NCBI GenBank assembly: GCA_026709745.1
Contig: JAPOSJ010000010.1
Coordinates: forward strand, 1-6,467
DNA length: 6,467 nt
Direction: 5' to 3'
Source: Candidatus Dadabacteria bacterium
GTDB lineage: Bacteria; Desulfobacterota_D; UBA1144; Nemesobacterales; Nemesobacteraceae
Shown: positions 1 through 6,268 of the stretch, piece after piece
How positions within the stretch are numbered: the first letter of the stretch is position 1
Layout of the letters: each line of letters opens with the position of its first letter
Notes under the pieces: generated by a model
Databases searched by the model: none
What the model saw: the letters and a program-made list of their open reading frames with translations, nothing else
What the model was told of the DNA's origin: nothing
Translations under genes and position numbers: made by a program

Positions 1-265
1 GGATTTTGTCCTTTTCAAGGACCAGCAGAAGAAATCTTTTCGTGTTATCAAGAATAGAAGTTGCCTCGAGTAAATCTCCAAGTACGGCCTTTTTCTCTTC
101 TGTTGAATATACCGTGCTCAGAAGAACACCCCGAAATTCATCAGAACCAGATGTCCTCTCAAAAAAACTCTCCACATCTGCCCTTACACCCGAGAGTTCA
201 TGTTCATCCGACGCAGAATCCACAAGCGCCGAGACAATATCTCTTAGTGTCGCAACTGTTGCCAT
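1..265 (-). CDS. atpH: F1 ATP synthase delta subunit (OSCP-like), N-terminal 88 codons, cut by left edge
   Basis: Delta links the top of the F1 head to the b/b' peripheral stalk of the ATP synthase, on the cytoplasmic face of the membrane. I translated this frame by hand. It opens MATVATLRDIVSALVDSA and contains FRGVLLSTVYSTEEKKAVL at about residues 44-62, followed by RFLLLVLEKDKI at 77-88. That matches the family pattern of a block before an EEKKAVL helix and then a 'flrLLvekgRi' segment. The start ATG (263-265) lies inside the 3' end of atpF, overlapping it by 22 bases, and has a good AGGAAGG site four bases upstream, which decides the start. The C-terminal half lies beyond the window. The usual N-terminal 'ARRYAxALfe' block is hard to recognise here, so the N-terminus is divergent. 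Identification rests on the EEKKAVL region plus position directly after b. Confidence 0.85.
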   Translation of the reverse strand, partial: MATVATLRDIVSALVDSASDEHELSGVRADVESFFERTSGSDEFRGVLLSTVYSTEEKKAVLGDLLEATSILDNTKRFLLLVLEKDKI

Positions 266-777
266 TTTCCTTCCTCAATCATTTTTACAAAGTCATCAAC
301 AGAATCGGTCGGAAAATCTGCGTCAACCCGCTCTTTTATCATCTTTTCTGCAAGCGCTAGCGACGCATCGACCACTTCTGACTGTATCTCGTAAACCGCC
401 TTGGTAGTCTCAAGACGAATCGTTTCTTCAACCTCTTTTTTTATCATCTCGCAGCTTTTATGCGCTGCCGAAAGAAGTTCATCTTTTTCGTTCTCGCCCT
501 GTTTTTTTATGTTTTCCTTAAGAGCCTCTATTTCCGAGGCAACCGTGTTAAGTTTTGCCGAATATTCCTCAAGCGTTATCTTGGCTTGCTCGGATGCCGT
601 GGCGGCCCGTTCAACTTCCGAGTGTAAACTCTCTTTCCTGTTTTTAAGAAAAGAGAGAAAGCGTTTTCTTAAAAAATATACGAGAAAACCGATAAGCAGA
701 ACTAGGTTAAGCGCATGCTTCCCTACAAATGCCCAGTCAAAATTACTATCCAAATCAGTTATTCCCCCTGAAATCAA
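244..777 (-). CDS. atpF: F0 ATP synthase subunit b
   Basis: Subunit b forms half of the peripheral stalk, holding F1 against rotation and anchoring it to the a subunit in the membrane. The 177-residue product has one membrane helix at about 21-37 (HALNLVLLIGFLVYFL), a basic cluster (RKRF, KNRK) at the cytoplasmic side, then a long charged, heptad-like coiled coil from about 45 to 150. The length is normal for the family. The start at 777 is TTG with GGAG only three bases away. A second in-frame TTG at 751-753 has a much better site, AGGGGGA at 763-769 with nine bases of spacing, and would give a 169-residue protein beginning at DSNFDW. I favour the second start but keep the longer frame. The gene follows b' by 15 bases and overlaps delta, so the genes are surely co-transcribed. 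The family is clear; which gene of the pair is b and which b' rests on order. Confidence 0.92.
   Translation of the reverse strand: MISGGITDLDSNFDWAFVGKHALNLVLLIGFLVYFLRKRFLSFLKNRKESLHSEVERAATASEQAKITLEEYSAKLNTVASEIEALKENIKKQGENEKDELLSAAHKSCEMIKKEVEETIRLETTKAVYEIQSEVVDASLALAEKMIKERVDADFPTDSVDDFVKMIEEGKWQQLRH
751..769 (-). promoter_or_regulatory. Ribosome binding site and alternative TTG start for atpF
   Basis: On the minus strand, AGGGGGA (763-769) lies nine bases before an in-frame TTG (751-753). This spacing is much better than the three bases between GGAG and the upstream TTG at 775-777. The ATG at 791-793 that overlaps the b' stop is out of frame and closes after 12 codons, so b has no usable ATG near its N-terminus. 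Use of a TTG is therefore likely whichever site is right. Confidence 0.55.
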
Positions 778-792
778 AATCTCCGACCTGCA

Positions 793-1311
793 TTAGCTTT
801 GTGCTCCCTTTCCAATAACTCGGTCTCTTATCTCCGCCGCAAGCGAATCTATCTCGTCGTGCAGGTCCGCCCTTATCTTCGCAACCTCGCTCCCAAGAGT
901 TTCTCTCGCACCTTCAAGCTCCGTTGCCGCCGTTTCTCTTGCCAGAAGAAGCATCCTTGATGCCTCTCTCTGCCCCTGCTGGCGGAGTTCATTTCTTGTC
1001 TCCGTCGCCTCGGCTCTCGCCTCGGCAAGTTTCTCTCTGTACTCGGCAATGGCCCCCTCGGCCTTGCGGGTCATCTCCTCAGCTTCTTTGAGCGTACCTG
1101 CGGTAAGCTTCTCTCTTCTATCCCAGACCCCCAAAAGCGGTCGAAGCACCAGCCTGTTGAGGAGAAAGAGCCCAATAAGGAAAATAACGAACTGAATCGC
1201 CAGAGTCTTGTCGACGCTCAATATGTTCTCTGCGGCATTTGCCGAGGGAACAACTGCAAAAGTCAAAACCGTGACATATAAAAATGTCTTAAGTTCAGAA
1301 AATCTCATCAT
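793..1311 (-). CDS. atpF': F0 ATP synthase subunit b' with signal-peptide-like N-terminus
   Basis: This is the second peripheral-stalk subunit, which would pair with the product of the next gene as a b/b' heterodimer. The 172-residue protein has two hydrophobic stretches. The first, residues 8-22, ends in an Ala-Asn-Ala site (24-26) and looks like a cleavable signal peptide. The second, about 37-54, is the true membrane anchor and is followed by RLVLRPLLGVWDRR, the 'xRPL' turn common in b-type subunits. From about 65 to 165 it is an Ala/Glu/Arg-rich coiled coil, and it ends in LAAEIRDRVIGK as many b subunits do. The start is one of two adjacent ATGs (1306-1311), with GGAG seven bases upstream. 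It lies 22 bases after the antiporter and 15 before b. A signal-like leader on a b-type subunit is, from memory, seen in some deltaproteobacteria. Cleavage is predicted only by eye. Confidence 0.92.
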   Translation of the reverse strand: MMRFSELKTFLYVTVLTFAVVPSANAAENILSVDKTLAIQFVIFLIGLFLLNRLVLRPLLGVWDRREKLTAGTLKEAEEMTRKAEGAIAEYREKLAEARAEATETRNELRQQGQREASRMLLLARETAATELEGARETLGSEVAKIRADLHDEIDSLAAEIRDRVIGKGAQS

Positions 1312-1333
1312 TGACCAACTCCAAATTTGCCCG

Positions 1334-2614
1334 CTAGACTGTTTTTTCGGTCAGTCCATTCTCCTTGCTTTCTCTCTCGAACAACCAATTCAAAAGTGGA
1401 GGCACTATAAAGGTTGTCAGTATAACCATAGCCATAACGGCAGAGAAAAGATCAATTTTAAAAATACCGTGCACAAGACCGATCTTCGCAAAAATAAGCC
1501 CGACCTCACCCCTTGGGATCATTCCGACCCCAATTATACTTTTTCTTACGCCTTTTTCATAGACCACATAACCGCTTACATACTTACCGATAACTGCCGC
1601 AGCGAAAAGAATTAAAGCGACTGATATTACCATAATATTTTCAGATACAAAGGGATTAAATACAGAAACATCCACGGCAGCTCCCAACATCACGAAAAAT
1701 ATCGGTGCGAAAAAATGCGAAAGAGGCTTTATACCGCTATCAATAGTCTTGATCTGATCTGTTTCACGAAGAACCAGGCCAGCTGCAAATGCCCCAACCA
1801 AGGGAGCCAGAGAAAAAAGATTTGAGCAGTAAGAATAGACAAAACAGAAGACTATTGCCATGCCCCATACGAGATTGTTTCTATCGATGCGGGAAAAAAA
1901 CCCGAAAATCCTGGGGGCGATAATCCTGCCGAGAACTATGGAGCCTACAAGAAAACCGGAGGCCTTAGCTGTTATAAATGCCACTGACCCTAATGTAATG
2001 TGCACTTCTCCCGCGCCTTCCGATCCAAAAGAACTCACTATACTGCTTACAACCCCTAGTATTATAAGCCCGAGCACATCATCTATTATGGCTGCGGTAA
2101 TAATTATCCTTGCCTCCTTAGTCTGAAGACGCTCAAGATCTGCAAGGACCCTGGCAGTGATCCCGACGCTCGTGGCGGTAAGCGTTGCTCCCGTCACTAT
2201 GGCCACAAGCTCTACCATATTGGCTTCAAGGCTAAGTATTGAGAACTTCTGAAAATAAATTATGGAGAAGTAGCCCAGCATAAATGGAAAAACCACCCCT
2301 GTTATAGCCACCAGTGCAGAGACGGGTCCCACTTTTACTAGATCTGCTATCCTGGTTTTAAGACCTATTTCGAAAAGAAGAAGCACAACCCCTATTTCCG
2401 CAAACAGGTGAAAAGTTTCATATCCGACCATGCCTTCTGTGGACGGAACAAGTGCCAGAACACTAGTGCTGAGAAAAACTCCTGCAAGCAACTCCCCGAG
2501 AACTGAAGGCTGACCGATCTTTTCAGCCAGATGACCAAAGACCTTAGCAAAAATAAGAACTATCAGAAGATAGAAGATAAATTTTTCTACTGATAAATGC
2601 TCTACATATTCCAT
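1334..2614 (-). CDS. CPA2-family Na+/H+ antiporter (NapA-like, single subunit)
   Basis: An inner-membrane exchanger predicted to move Na+ (possibly K+) out against protons. The 426 residues form about 12-13 hydrophobic segments, typical of the transport domain alone, with no C-terminal nucleotide-binding (TrkA-N) domain as in KefB/KefC. Recognisable landmarks are HLAEKIGQPSVLGELLAGV (28-46), the unwound-helix region TATSVGITARVL (145-156), the IIDDVLGLI motif with D178-D179, and GMIPRGEVGLIFAKIG (364-379). The Asp-Asp pair is the ion site of NapA-type electrogenic antiporters; Kef-type proteins usually carry Gln-Asp. K344 in AVIGKY is a candidate for the lysine that pairs with this site in NapA, though I placed it by eye. 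The ATG at 2612-2614 has no good ribosome binding site, and no better start is evident. It heads the b'-b-delta cluster with a 22-base gap, so it is probably co-expressed with the ATP synthase stalk. Ion specificity is inferred. Confidence 0.9.
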   Translation of the reverse strand: MEYVEHLSVEKFIFYLLIVLIFAKVFGHLAEKIGQPSVLGELLAGVFLSTSVLALVPSTEGMVGYETFHLFAEIGVVLLLFEIGLKTRIADLVKVGPVSALVAITGVVFPFMLGYFSIIYFQKFSILSLEANMVELVAIVTGATLTATSVGITARVLADLERLQTKEARIIITAAIIDDVLGLIILGVVSSIVSSFGSEGAGEVHITLGSVAFITAKASGFLVGSIVLGRIIAPRIFGFFSRIDRNNLVWGMAIVFCFVYSYCSNLFSLAPLVGAFAAGLVLRETDQIKTIDSGIKPLSHFFAPIFFVMLGAAVDVSVFNPFVSENIMVISVALILFAAAVIGKYVSGYVVYEKGVRKSIIGVGMIPRGEVGLIFAKIGLVHGIFKIDLFSAVMAMVILTTFIVPPLLNWLFERESKENGLTEKTV

Positions 2615-2663
2615 TGTCGTGTCTTGGGAAATTCGCGGGTTTTGTTAGATTAGAACGCAGTTT

Positions 2664-2690
2664 AGTATCATAAAACGGAGATGTCGTCAA
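2664..2690 (-). promoter_or_regulatory. Candidate sigma-70 promoter for the antiporter-ATP synthase transcript
   Basis: On the minus strand, TTGACG (2685-2690, five of six matches to the -35 consensus) is followed after 15 bases by GATACT (2664-2669, four of six to the -10). Transcription would begin near 2656 and leave a leader of roughly 40 bases before the antiporter ATG. The spacer is shorter than the ideal 17, and a 17-base spacing would give the poorer TACTAA. Position is good, but the match is only moderate. Confidence 0.35.
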
Positions 2691-2712
2691 AAAGCTTACA
2701 GCTATCAGCTGT
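2689..2712 (-). terminator. Small hairpin followed by a T-run, possible weak terminator
   Basis: ACAGCT (2698-2703) and AGCTGT (2707-2712) form a perfect six-base stem with a three-base loop. Reading the minus strand, it is followed by AAGCTTTTTG, so a five-base T-run starts four bases after the stem. It could end transcription of something upstream on the minus strand (2713-3068), or act in the leader before the antiporter. The T-run abuts the candidate -35 box. The stem is short and the tract interrupted, so this is a weak call. Confidence 0.3.
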
Positions 2713-3102
2713 TTAAGTTGGTATGGTGAACGTTTCATCAGCCAAAATCTGAAATCGTGAAATTACAGAAATTTTCTCCAAAAGTAAGAAATGTTTCATT
2801 TTAAAAAATTTTTCTTTTAAGTCTGTTCCAGACCAACGCATGAATAAATATTGTTTTTGTCTGAAACACAAGCAGAACATAGCCCAATGCAGCTTCAGGC
2901 AAACTGAACAAAAATCCTGCGGTATTACCTCTTTCAATAACTGCAAAATCCTGTCCGTTACTTATTAACCCTGCAGAAGAAATCATACGCCACAAGATAC
3001 ACCTTTTCGTACTCAGCACTAACGCAGAGTCTTTCTACGCTGTCTTTCCAACTGCACTTTTCATCCATACCAATTTTTATATCACTCTCTAAAAACCCTT
3101 AA
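2713..3102. other. AT-rich intergenic stretch with short unrecognised minus-strand reading frames
   Basis: Sampled lines here have 17-37% G+C, the lowest in the window. On the minus strand a frame at 2801-3019 (GTG start, 72 codons) includes GNTAGFLFSLPEAALGYVLL, which has one hydrophobic patch. A 77-codon frame at 2713-2946 overlaps it in another phase, and a 36-codon frame lies at 2958-3068. None is a family I recognise and none has a convincing ribosome binding site for its start. They could be debris of a decayed gene broken by frameshifts, or chance openings. I see no tRNA, rRNA or CRISPR array here. Confidence 0.4.
2958..3068 (-). CDS. Possible small ORF or gene fragment, 36 codons, function unknown
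   Basis: An ATG at 3066-3068 opens MDEKCSWKDSVERL and closes with DFFCRVNK at a TAA (2958-2960). The frame is open for ten further codons upstream of the ATG. The composition, with charged, Tyr and Trp residues evenly spread, looks more protein-like than most short frames in such AT-rich DNA, but I recognise no family. There is no proper ribosome binding site; a GAGAG lies too far upstream. The frame at 2801-3019 continues in another phase, so the two might be pieces of one broken gene. Low confidence that it is expressed. Confidence 0.2.
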   Translation of the reverse strand: MDEKCSWKDSVERLCVSAEYEKVYLVAYDFFCRVNK

Positions 3103-3199
3103 GGCTTTGTCTAATTTGGGTACACTAAATGTGTCGCCAGTCACGATGAAGTAACTTAATCATTCAGAGAATTTGGGTTCGTCACAGCTGGACAAAGCC
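3103..3199. repeat. 97-bp segment bounded by a 9-bp inverted repeat; possible IS end or MITE remnant
   Basis: GGCTTTGTC (3103-3111) and its exact reverse complement GACAAAGCC (3191-3199) face each other. Inside, the nine-base word AATTTGGGT occurs twice in direct orientation (3113-3121 and 3170-3178). GGCTTTGT-type ends are known from insertion sequences such as the IS903 group of IS5, recalled from memory rather than searched. No transposase frame fits inside and I see no target-site duplication: TTAA lies before the left arm, GGAT after the right. It could be a miniature element, the fused ends of a deleted IS, or a regulatory palindrome for mrp. It stops 23 bases before the mrpA ATG. Confidence 0.4.
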
Positions 3200-3222
3200 G
3201 GATTCGGATCCAAGTCGTATAC

Positions 3223-5487
3223 ATGGCAAATAACCCTCAAGATATCGATACCGGCTCATGGCTGCGGCCAGCGGGCATCCTGCCACCTTTGCTGGCCGGC
3301 GCTCTGTTTGTGTGGTTCGCCACAATGATACCCCCTATTGCGGCGCTAGACACCTTGCGTTTTGTGTGGAACTGGGTGCCAAGTCTGGGAATCAATCTGT
3401 CGTTTTTCATCGACGGGCTAAGCCTCACATTTTCGCTTTTAATTTCGGGGATTGGGATACTGGTATTCCTATATGCGTCGAAATACATGCAGGGACATGT
3501 GCATTTCGCAAGGTTTATGCTGTTCATTGTTCTGTTCATGCTGTCGATGCTGGGTCTTGTGCTGGCTGACAACCTTCTGACTCTGTTTGTCTTTTGGGAA
3601 CTAACAACGATCACCTCTTATCTTTTAATCGGTTTTGAGCATACAATATCAAAGGCCCGGCGTAATGCTTTGCAGGCACTTTTAGTGACGGGAACCGGGG
3701 GACTCGCTCTTCTGGCCGGATTCATACTGATCGGGACAGTTGCGGAGACCTTTGAACTGTCAGAAATCCGAGCGCAAGGGTCTGTTCTCATCGACAGCAC
3801 GCTTTACCTACCCATTCTGATTCTCTTCCTTGCAGGCACTTTCACAAAGTCGGCGCAGTTCCCTATGCACTTCTGGCTGCCCAACGCAATGGCAGCTCCG
3901 ACGCCGGTGTCGGCATACCTGCACTCGGCCACCATGGTGAAGGCGGGTATCTACCTTATGGCACGGATGCATCCAAGCCTCGGAGGGACGGAGGTCTGGC
4001 TTTGGACTCTTACAGTTTTTGGGGCGGTCACGGCAGTTTTCGCAAGTGTCTTAGCACTGAAGCAGACGGATCTGAAACAGGCACTGGCGTATACAACTTT
4101 GATGGCACTTGGGACGTTGACGCTTTTCCTCGCAGGGGATGTATCCTACGCGATCACGGCGGCGATGACATTTCTGCTCGTCCATTGCTTTTACAAGGCA
4201 GCGCTGTTCCTCGTCGTCGGAATCATTGACCACGAAACGGGAACACGGGATATTCACATGCTTGGCGGGCTGGCGAGAGCGATGCCGGTCACCTGCCTTG
4301 CGGCAGGGCTCGCGGCGCTTTCCATGGCCGGTTTTCCTCCGTTTCTGGGTTTTATAGGCAAGGAGCTGAAATATGCCGGAGCGCTTGCCATGCAGTCTGA
4401 GCCATATCTGGTCGCAGGAGCGGTACTCGTCTCCAATGCGCTGATGTTTGCGGTGGCGGGCATTGTGTCATTTTCGCCCTTCTGGCGACGGCATCTGGCC
4501 GAAGGACTAACCGCTCACGAGGCGCCCTGGCAGATGCTGGCGGGGCCCCTGATCCTTGCCGCCTGCGGGGCGGTTTTCGGGATTTACCCGTCCTTGGCGG
4601 CGGAGATTCTTGTCAATCCGGGCGTTGTGGCCATCGCAGGCTCGGATGTAAAAACACATGAGTTGAAGCTCTGGGAGGGAATTAACCCACCTCTGATCTT
4701 GTCGCTGGCGACCTTTGTTCTAGGAGTTCTAATCTATAATTTCCACAGAAGACTACGAGAGTGGATTACAGGTGTGGCACAGCACCTTATCAGCTTTGAC
4801 AGGGGCTGGGACCAGGTGCTTGAAGGACTGAAAGGATTTGCCATTTGGCAGACACAGATCGTCCAGTCGGGTTATTTGCGACGTTACCTGTTCCTGATCT
4901 TTTTCACGCTGTCTATCGGCTTGGCCGGTATGATTTGGTGGCGCGGGCCGATACTTCCAACGCTTGAATGGCCGATGCTACTCGTTAAGCACTGGGTAGT
5001 AATTGTTCTGATCGTGGCTGGCTCAATGCTGACTCTTACCACCTCGTCGCGGGTCGCAGCCATCGCGGGGCTGGGTGCAGCAGGAATCGGAGTCGCCTTG
5101 ATCTTCATTATCTTCGGGGCGCCGGATGTGGCAATCACCCAGCTTTTGGTCGATACGCTGGTGGTGGTGCTTTTCGCCAGCGCCGCCCTGAAGCTACCGT
5201 TCCTCGAACCCACCGGCCGGAAGTTACGCAGGCCCCTTGACGCAATATTGGCCCTCAGCGTGGGAACAATCATAAGCTTAATCATGCTGATCGTGACCGA
5301 TGGACCGGTCGACCGGAGTCTAACCACCTATTTCGAGGAAGCCAGCTGGACCGAGGCCTTCGGACGCAACATTGTCAACGTGATCCTCGTGGACTTCCGA
5401 GCACTCGACACATTCGGCGAAATTGCGGTCGTCGTGATTGCCGCGCTTGGAGCCTATGCAATTCTCAAGGGGAGGCAGACCGCATGA
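3223..5487 (+). CDS. mrpA: MrpA, large subunit of the Mrp cation/proton antiporter, N-terminus possibly clipped
   Basis: MrpA is the largest membrane subunit of the Mrp (Mnh/Sha/Pha) Na+/H+ antiporter and is homologous to NuoL of complex I. Residues about 50-450 are the proton-translocating domain: WVPSLGIN, FIDGLSLTFSLLISGIG, FVFWELTTITSYLL with E126, TFTKSAQFP with K209, PTPVSAYLHSATMVKAGIYL with H234 and K240, K325 in FYKAALFL and K380 in GFIGKEL. Residues 600-660 are the MbhD-like domain (FGAPDVAITQLLVDT), and 710-748 the MbhE-like tail (NIVNVILVDFRALDTFGE). With 754 residues it is the separate-A-and-B type. The N-terminal 13 residues (MANNPQDIDTGSW) are polar, where homologues have a first membrane helix; the alignable part starts at helix 2. 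No ribosome binding site precedes the ATG, unlike mrpB, C and D, and the upstream frame is open only to a stop at 3157. The family is certain; the start is doubtful. Confidence 0.95.
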   Translation: MANNPQDIDTGSWLRPAGILPPLLAGALFVWFATMIPPIAALDTLRFVWNWVPSLGINLSFFIDGLSLTFSLLISGIGILVFLYASKYMQGHVHFARFMLFIVLFMLSMLGLVLADNLLTLFVFWELTTITSYLLIGFEHTISKARRNALQALLVTGTGGLALLAGFILIGTVAETFELSEIRAQGSVLIDSTLYLPILILFLAGTFTKSAQFPMHFWLPNAMAAPTPVSAYLHSATMVKAGIYLMARMHPSLGGTEVWLWTLTVFGAVTAVFASVLALKQTDLKQALAYTTLMALGTLTLFLAGDVSYAITAAMTFLLVHCFYKAALFLVVGIIDHETGTRDIHMLGGLARAMPVTCLAAGLAALSMAGFPPFLGFIGKELKYAGALAMQSEPYLVAGAVLVSNALMFAVAGIVSFSPFWRRHLAEGLTAHEAPWQMLAGPLILAACGAVFGIYPSLAAEILVNPGVVAIAGSDVKTHELKLWEGINPPLILSLATFVLGVLIYNFHRRLREWITGVAQHLISFDRGWDQVLEGLKGFAIWQTQIVQSGYLRRYLFLIFFTLSIGLAGMIWWRGPILPTLEWPMLLVKHWVVIVLIVAGSMLTLTTSSRVAAIAGLGAAGIGVALIFIIFGAPDVAITQLLVDTLVVVLFASAALKLPFLEPTGRKLRRPLDAILALSVGTIISLIMLIVTDGPVDRSLTTYFEEASWTEAFGRNIVNVILVDFRALDTFGEIAVVVIAALGAYAILKGRQTA

Positions 5488-5906
5488 AGTCGATCATTCT
5501 TCTGGCCGCGACCCGGCTTGTCATGGCGCTACTTCTGATTTTTTCCGTCTTCATGCTGTTGCGCGGCCACAACACACCCGGCGGCGGATTCATCGGTGGA
5601 CTGATCGGAACGACAGGCTTCATCATCTACGCAATCTCCCGCGGCACCTTGATGGCACGTAAGGCATTACGGATCCCACCCGAGCGAATTGCAATGGCGG
5701 GATTTGCAATTGCGCTCTTCGCGGCACTGATACCTGCCTTTCTAGGCGATGGGTTTTTTGTCGGTCAGTGGATCTTCATAGGGGGAACAGAGACCGAAAA
5801 GGGACTGCCGATATCCTCAGTGCTCGTATTCGATATAGGGGTCTATCTCGTGGTGATGGGGTCAATCTTAACTCTGTGCTTGGCACTTGAAGAGGAGGTA
5901 GACTAA
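5484..5906 (+). CDS. mrpB: MrpB, Mrp antiporter subunit B
   Basis: A small integral membrane subunit required for Mrp assembly and activity. The 140 residues give four hydrophobic segments with the MnhB signature RGHNTPGGGFIGGLIG (27-42) and a conserved VFDIGVYLVVMG near 114-125. A soluble loop (about 84-108) lies between helices 3 and 4. The length is normal for the family. The ATG overlaps the mrpA stop (ATGA), and AAGGGGAGG (5467-5475) lies eight bases upstream, so the start is firm and translation is probably coupled to mrpA. The tail EEEVD is acidic, as often seen. Nothing in the frame suggests decay. Confidence 0.95.
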   Translation: MKSIILLAATRLVMALLLIFSVFMLLRGHNTPGGGFIGGLIGTTGFIIYAISRGTLMARKALRIPPERIAMAGFAIALFAALIPAFLGDGFFVGQWIFIGGTETEKGLPISSVLVFDIGVYLVVMGSILTLCLALEEEVD

Positions 5907-6268
5907 TGGAGGCAATGCTGTCGGTACTCGTGGGCATACTGTCGGCGGCGGCGGTTTACCTAATGCTCGCACCTAACCTCCTGCGCTTCCTCTTCGGACT
6001 GATACTGATTTCGAACGCTGTGAACTTAGCGATTTTCGCAAGCGGTAGGCTTACCGAGGCGGCGGCACCCATAATCCCAGAAGGTGCCGAGGTACCCATC
6101 AGTAATGTTGCAAACGCACTGCCCCAAGCACTGGTGCTAACGGCGATCGTCATCAGTTTTGGGCTCTTCGCCTTCGCGCTCGTGCTTATCTTTCGAGCCT
6201 ATGAAAAGCTGGGGACACTTGATTTGAACGAAATGCGGGCGGCCAAGCATGAGGAGCACAGTCAATGA
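5906..6268 (+). CDS. mrpC: MrpC, NuoK-like Mrp antiporter subunit C
   Basis: MrpC is the Mrp counterpart of NuoK, a three-helix membrane subunit beside the proton channels. The 120-residue protein has helices at about 5-22, 26-46 and 73-97. The GLILISNAVNLAIFASGR block (31-48) and LPQALVLTAIVISFG (72-86) are diagnostic. The motif is usually written DPLPQALxLTAIVI; here the first two residues are N70-A71, a small departure that I would not over-read. The start ATG shares one base with the mrpB TAA stop, with AGGAGG (5893-5898) seven bases upstream. The C-terminal tail is charged and His-containing (AAKHEEHSQ). The stop overlaps the mrpD ATG, indicating coupled translation. Confidence 0.95.
   Translation: MEAMLSVLVGILSAAAVYLMLAPNLLRFLFGLILISNAVNLAIFASGRLTEAAAPIIPEGAEVPISNVANALPQALVLTAIVISFGLFAFALVLIFRAYEKLGTLDLNEMRAAKHEEHSQ

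Noticed and set aside
6..407. Plus-strand open frame across the atpH/atpF region, with similar ones at 401-796 and 1208-1615
   Set aside because: They lie opposite clear ATP synthase and antiporter genes, have Ser/Arg-rich shadow composition and match no family I know.
1334..2614. Antiporter as a KefB/KefC glutathione-gated K+ efflux protein
   Set aside because: It lacks the C-terminal nucleotide-binding domain and has an Asp-Asp pair rather than the Gln-Asp expected of Kef proteins.
2801..2833. GTCTG-TTC-CAGAC hairpin (2821-2833) next to a T-rich run, as a minus-strand terminator
   Set aside because: The stem is only five bases, and the T-run is separated from it by an A-rich stretch, so it does not look like an intrinsic terminator.
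3189..3223. TGGACA (3189-3194) and TATACA (3218-3223) as an outward promoter for mrpA from the repeat end
   Set aside because: The spacing is 23 bases, and the -10 would overlap the mrpA start codon, leaving no leader.
4884..5327. Minus-strand open frames inside mrpA (also 3237-3614 and 4254-4463)
   Set aside because: These are antisense shadows of a well-conserved membrane protein; their low-complexity Ser/Thr/Arg composition is typical of reverse frames.
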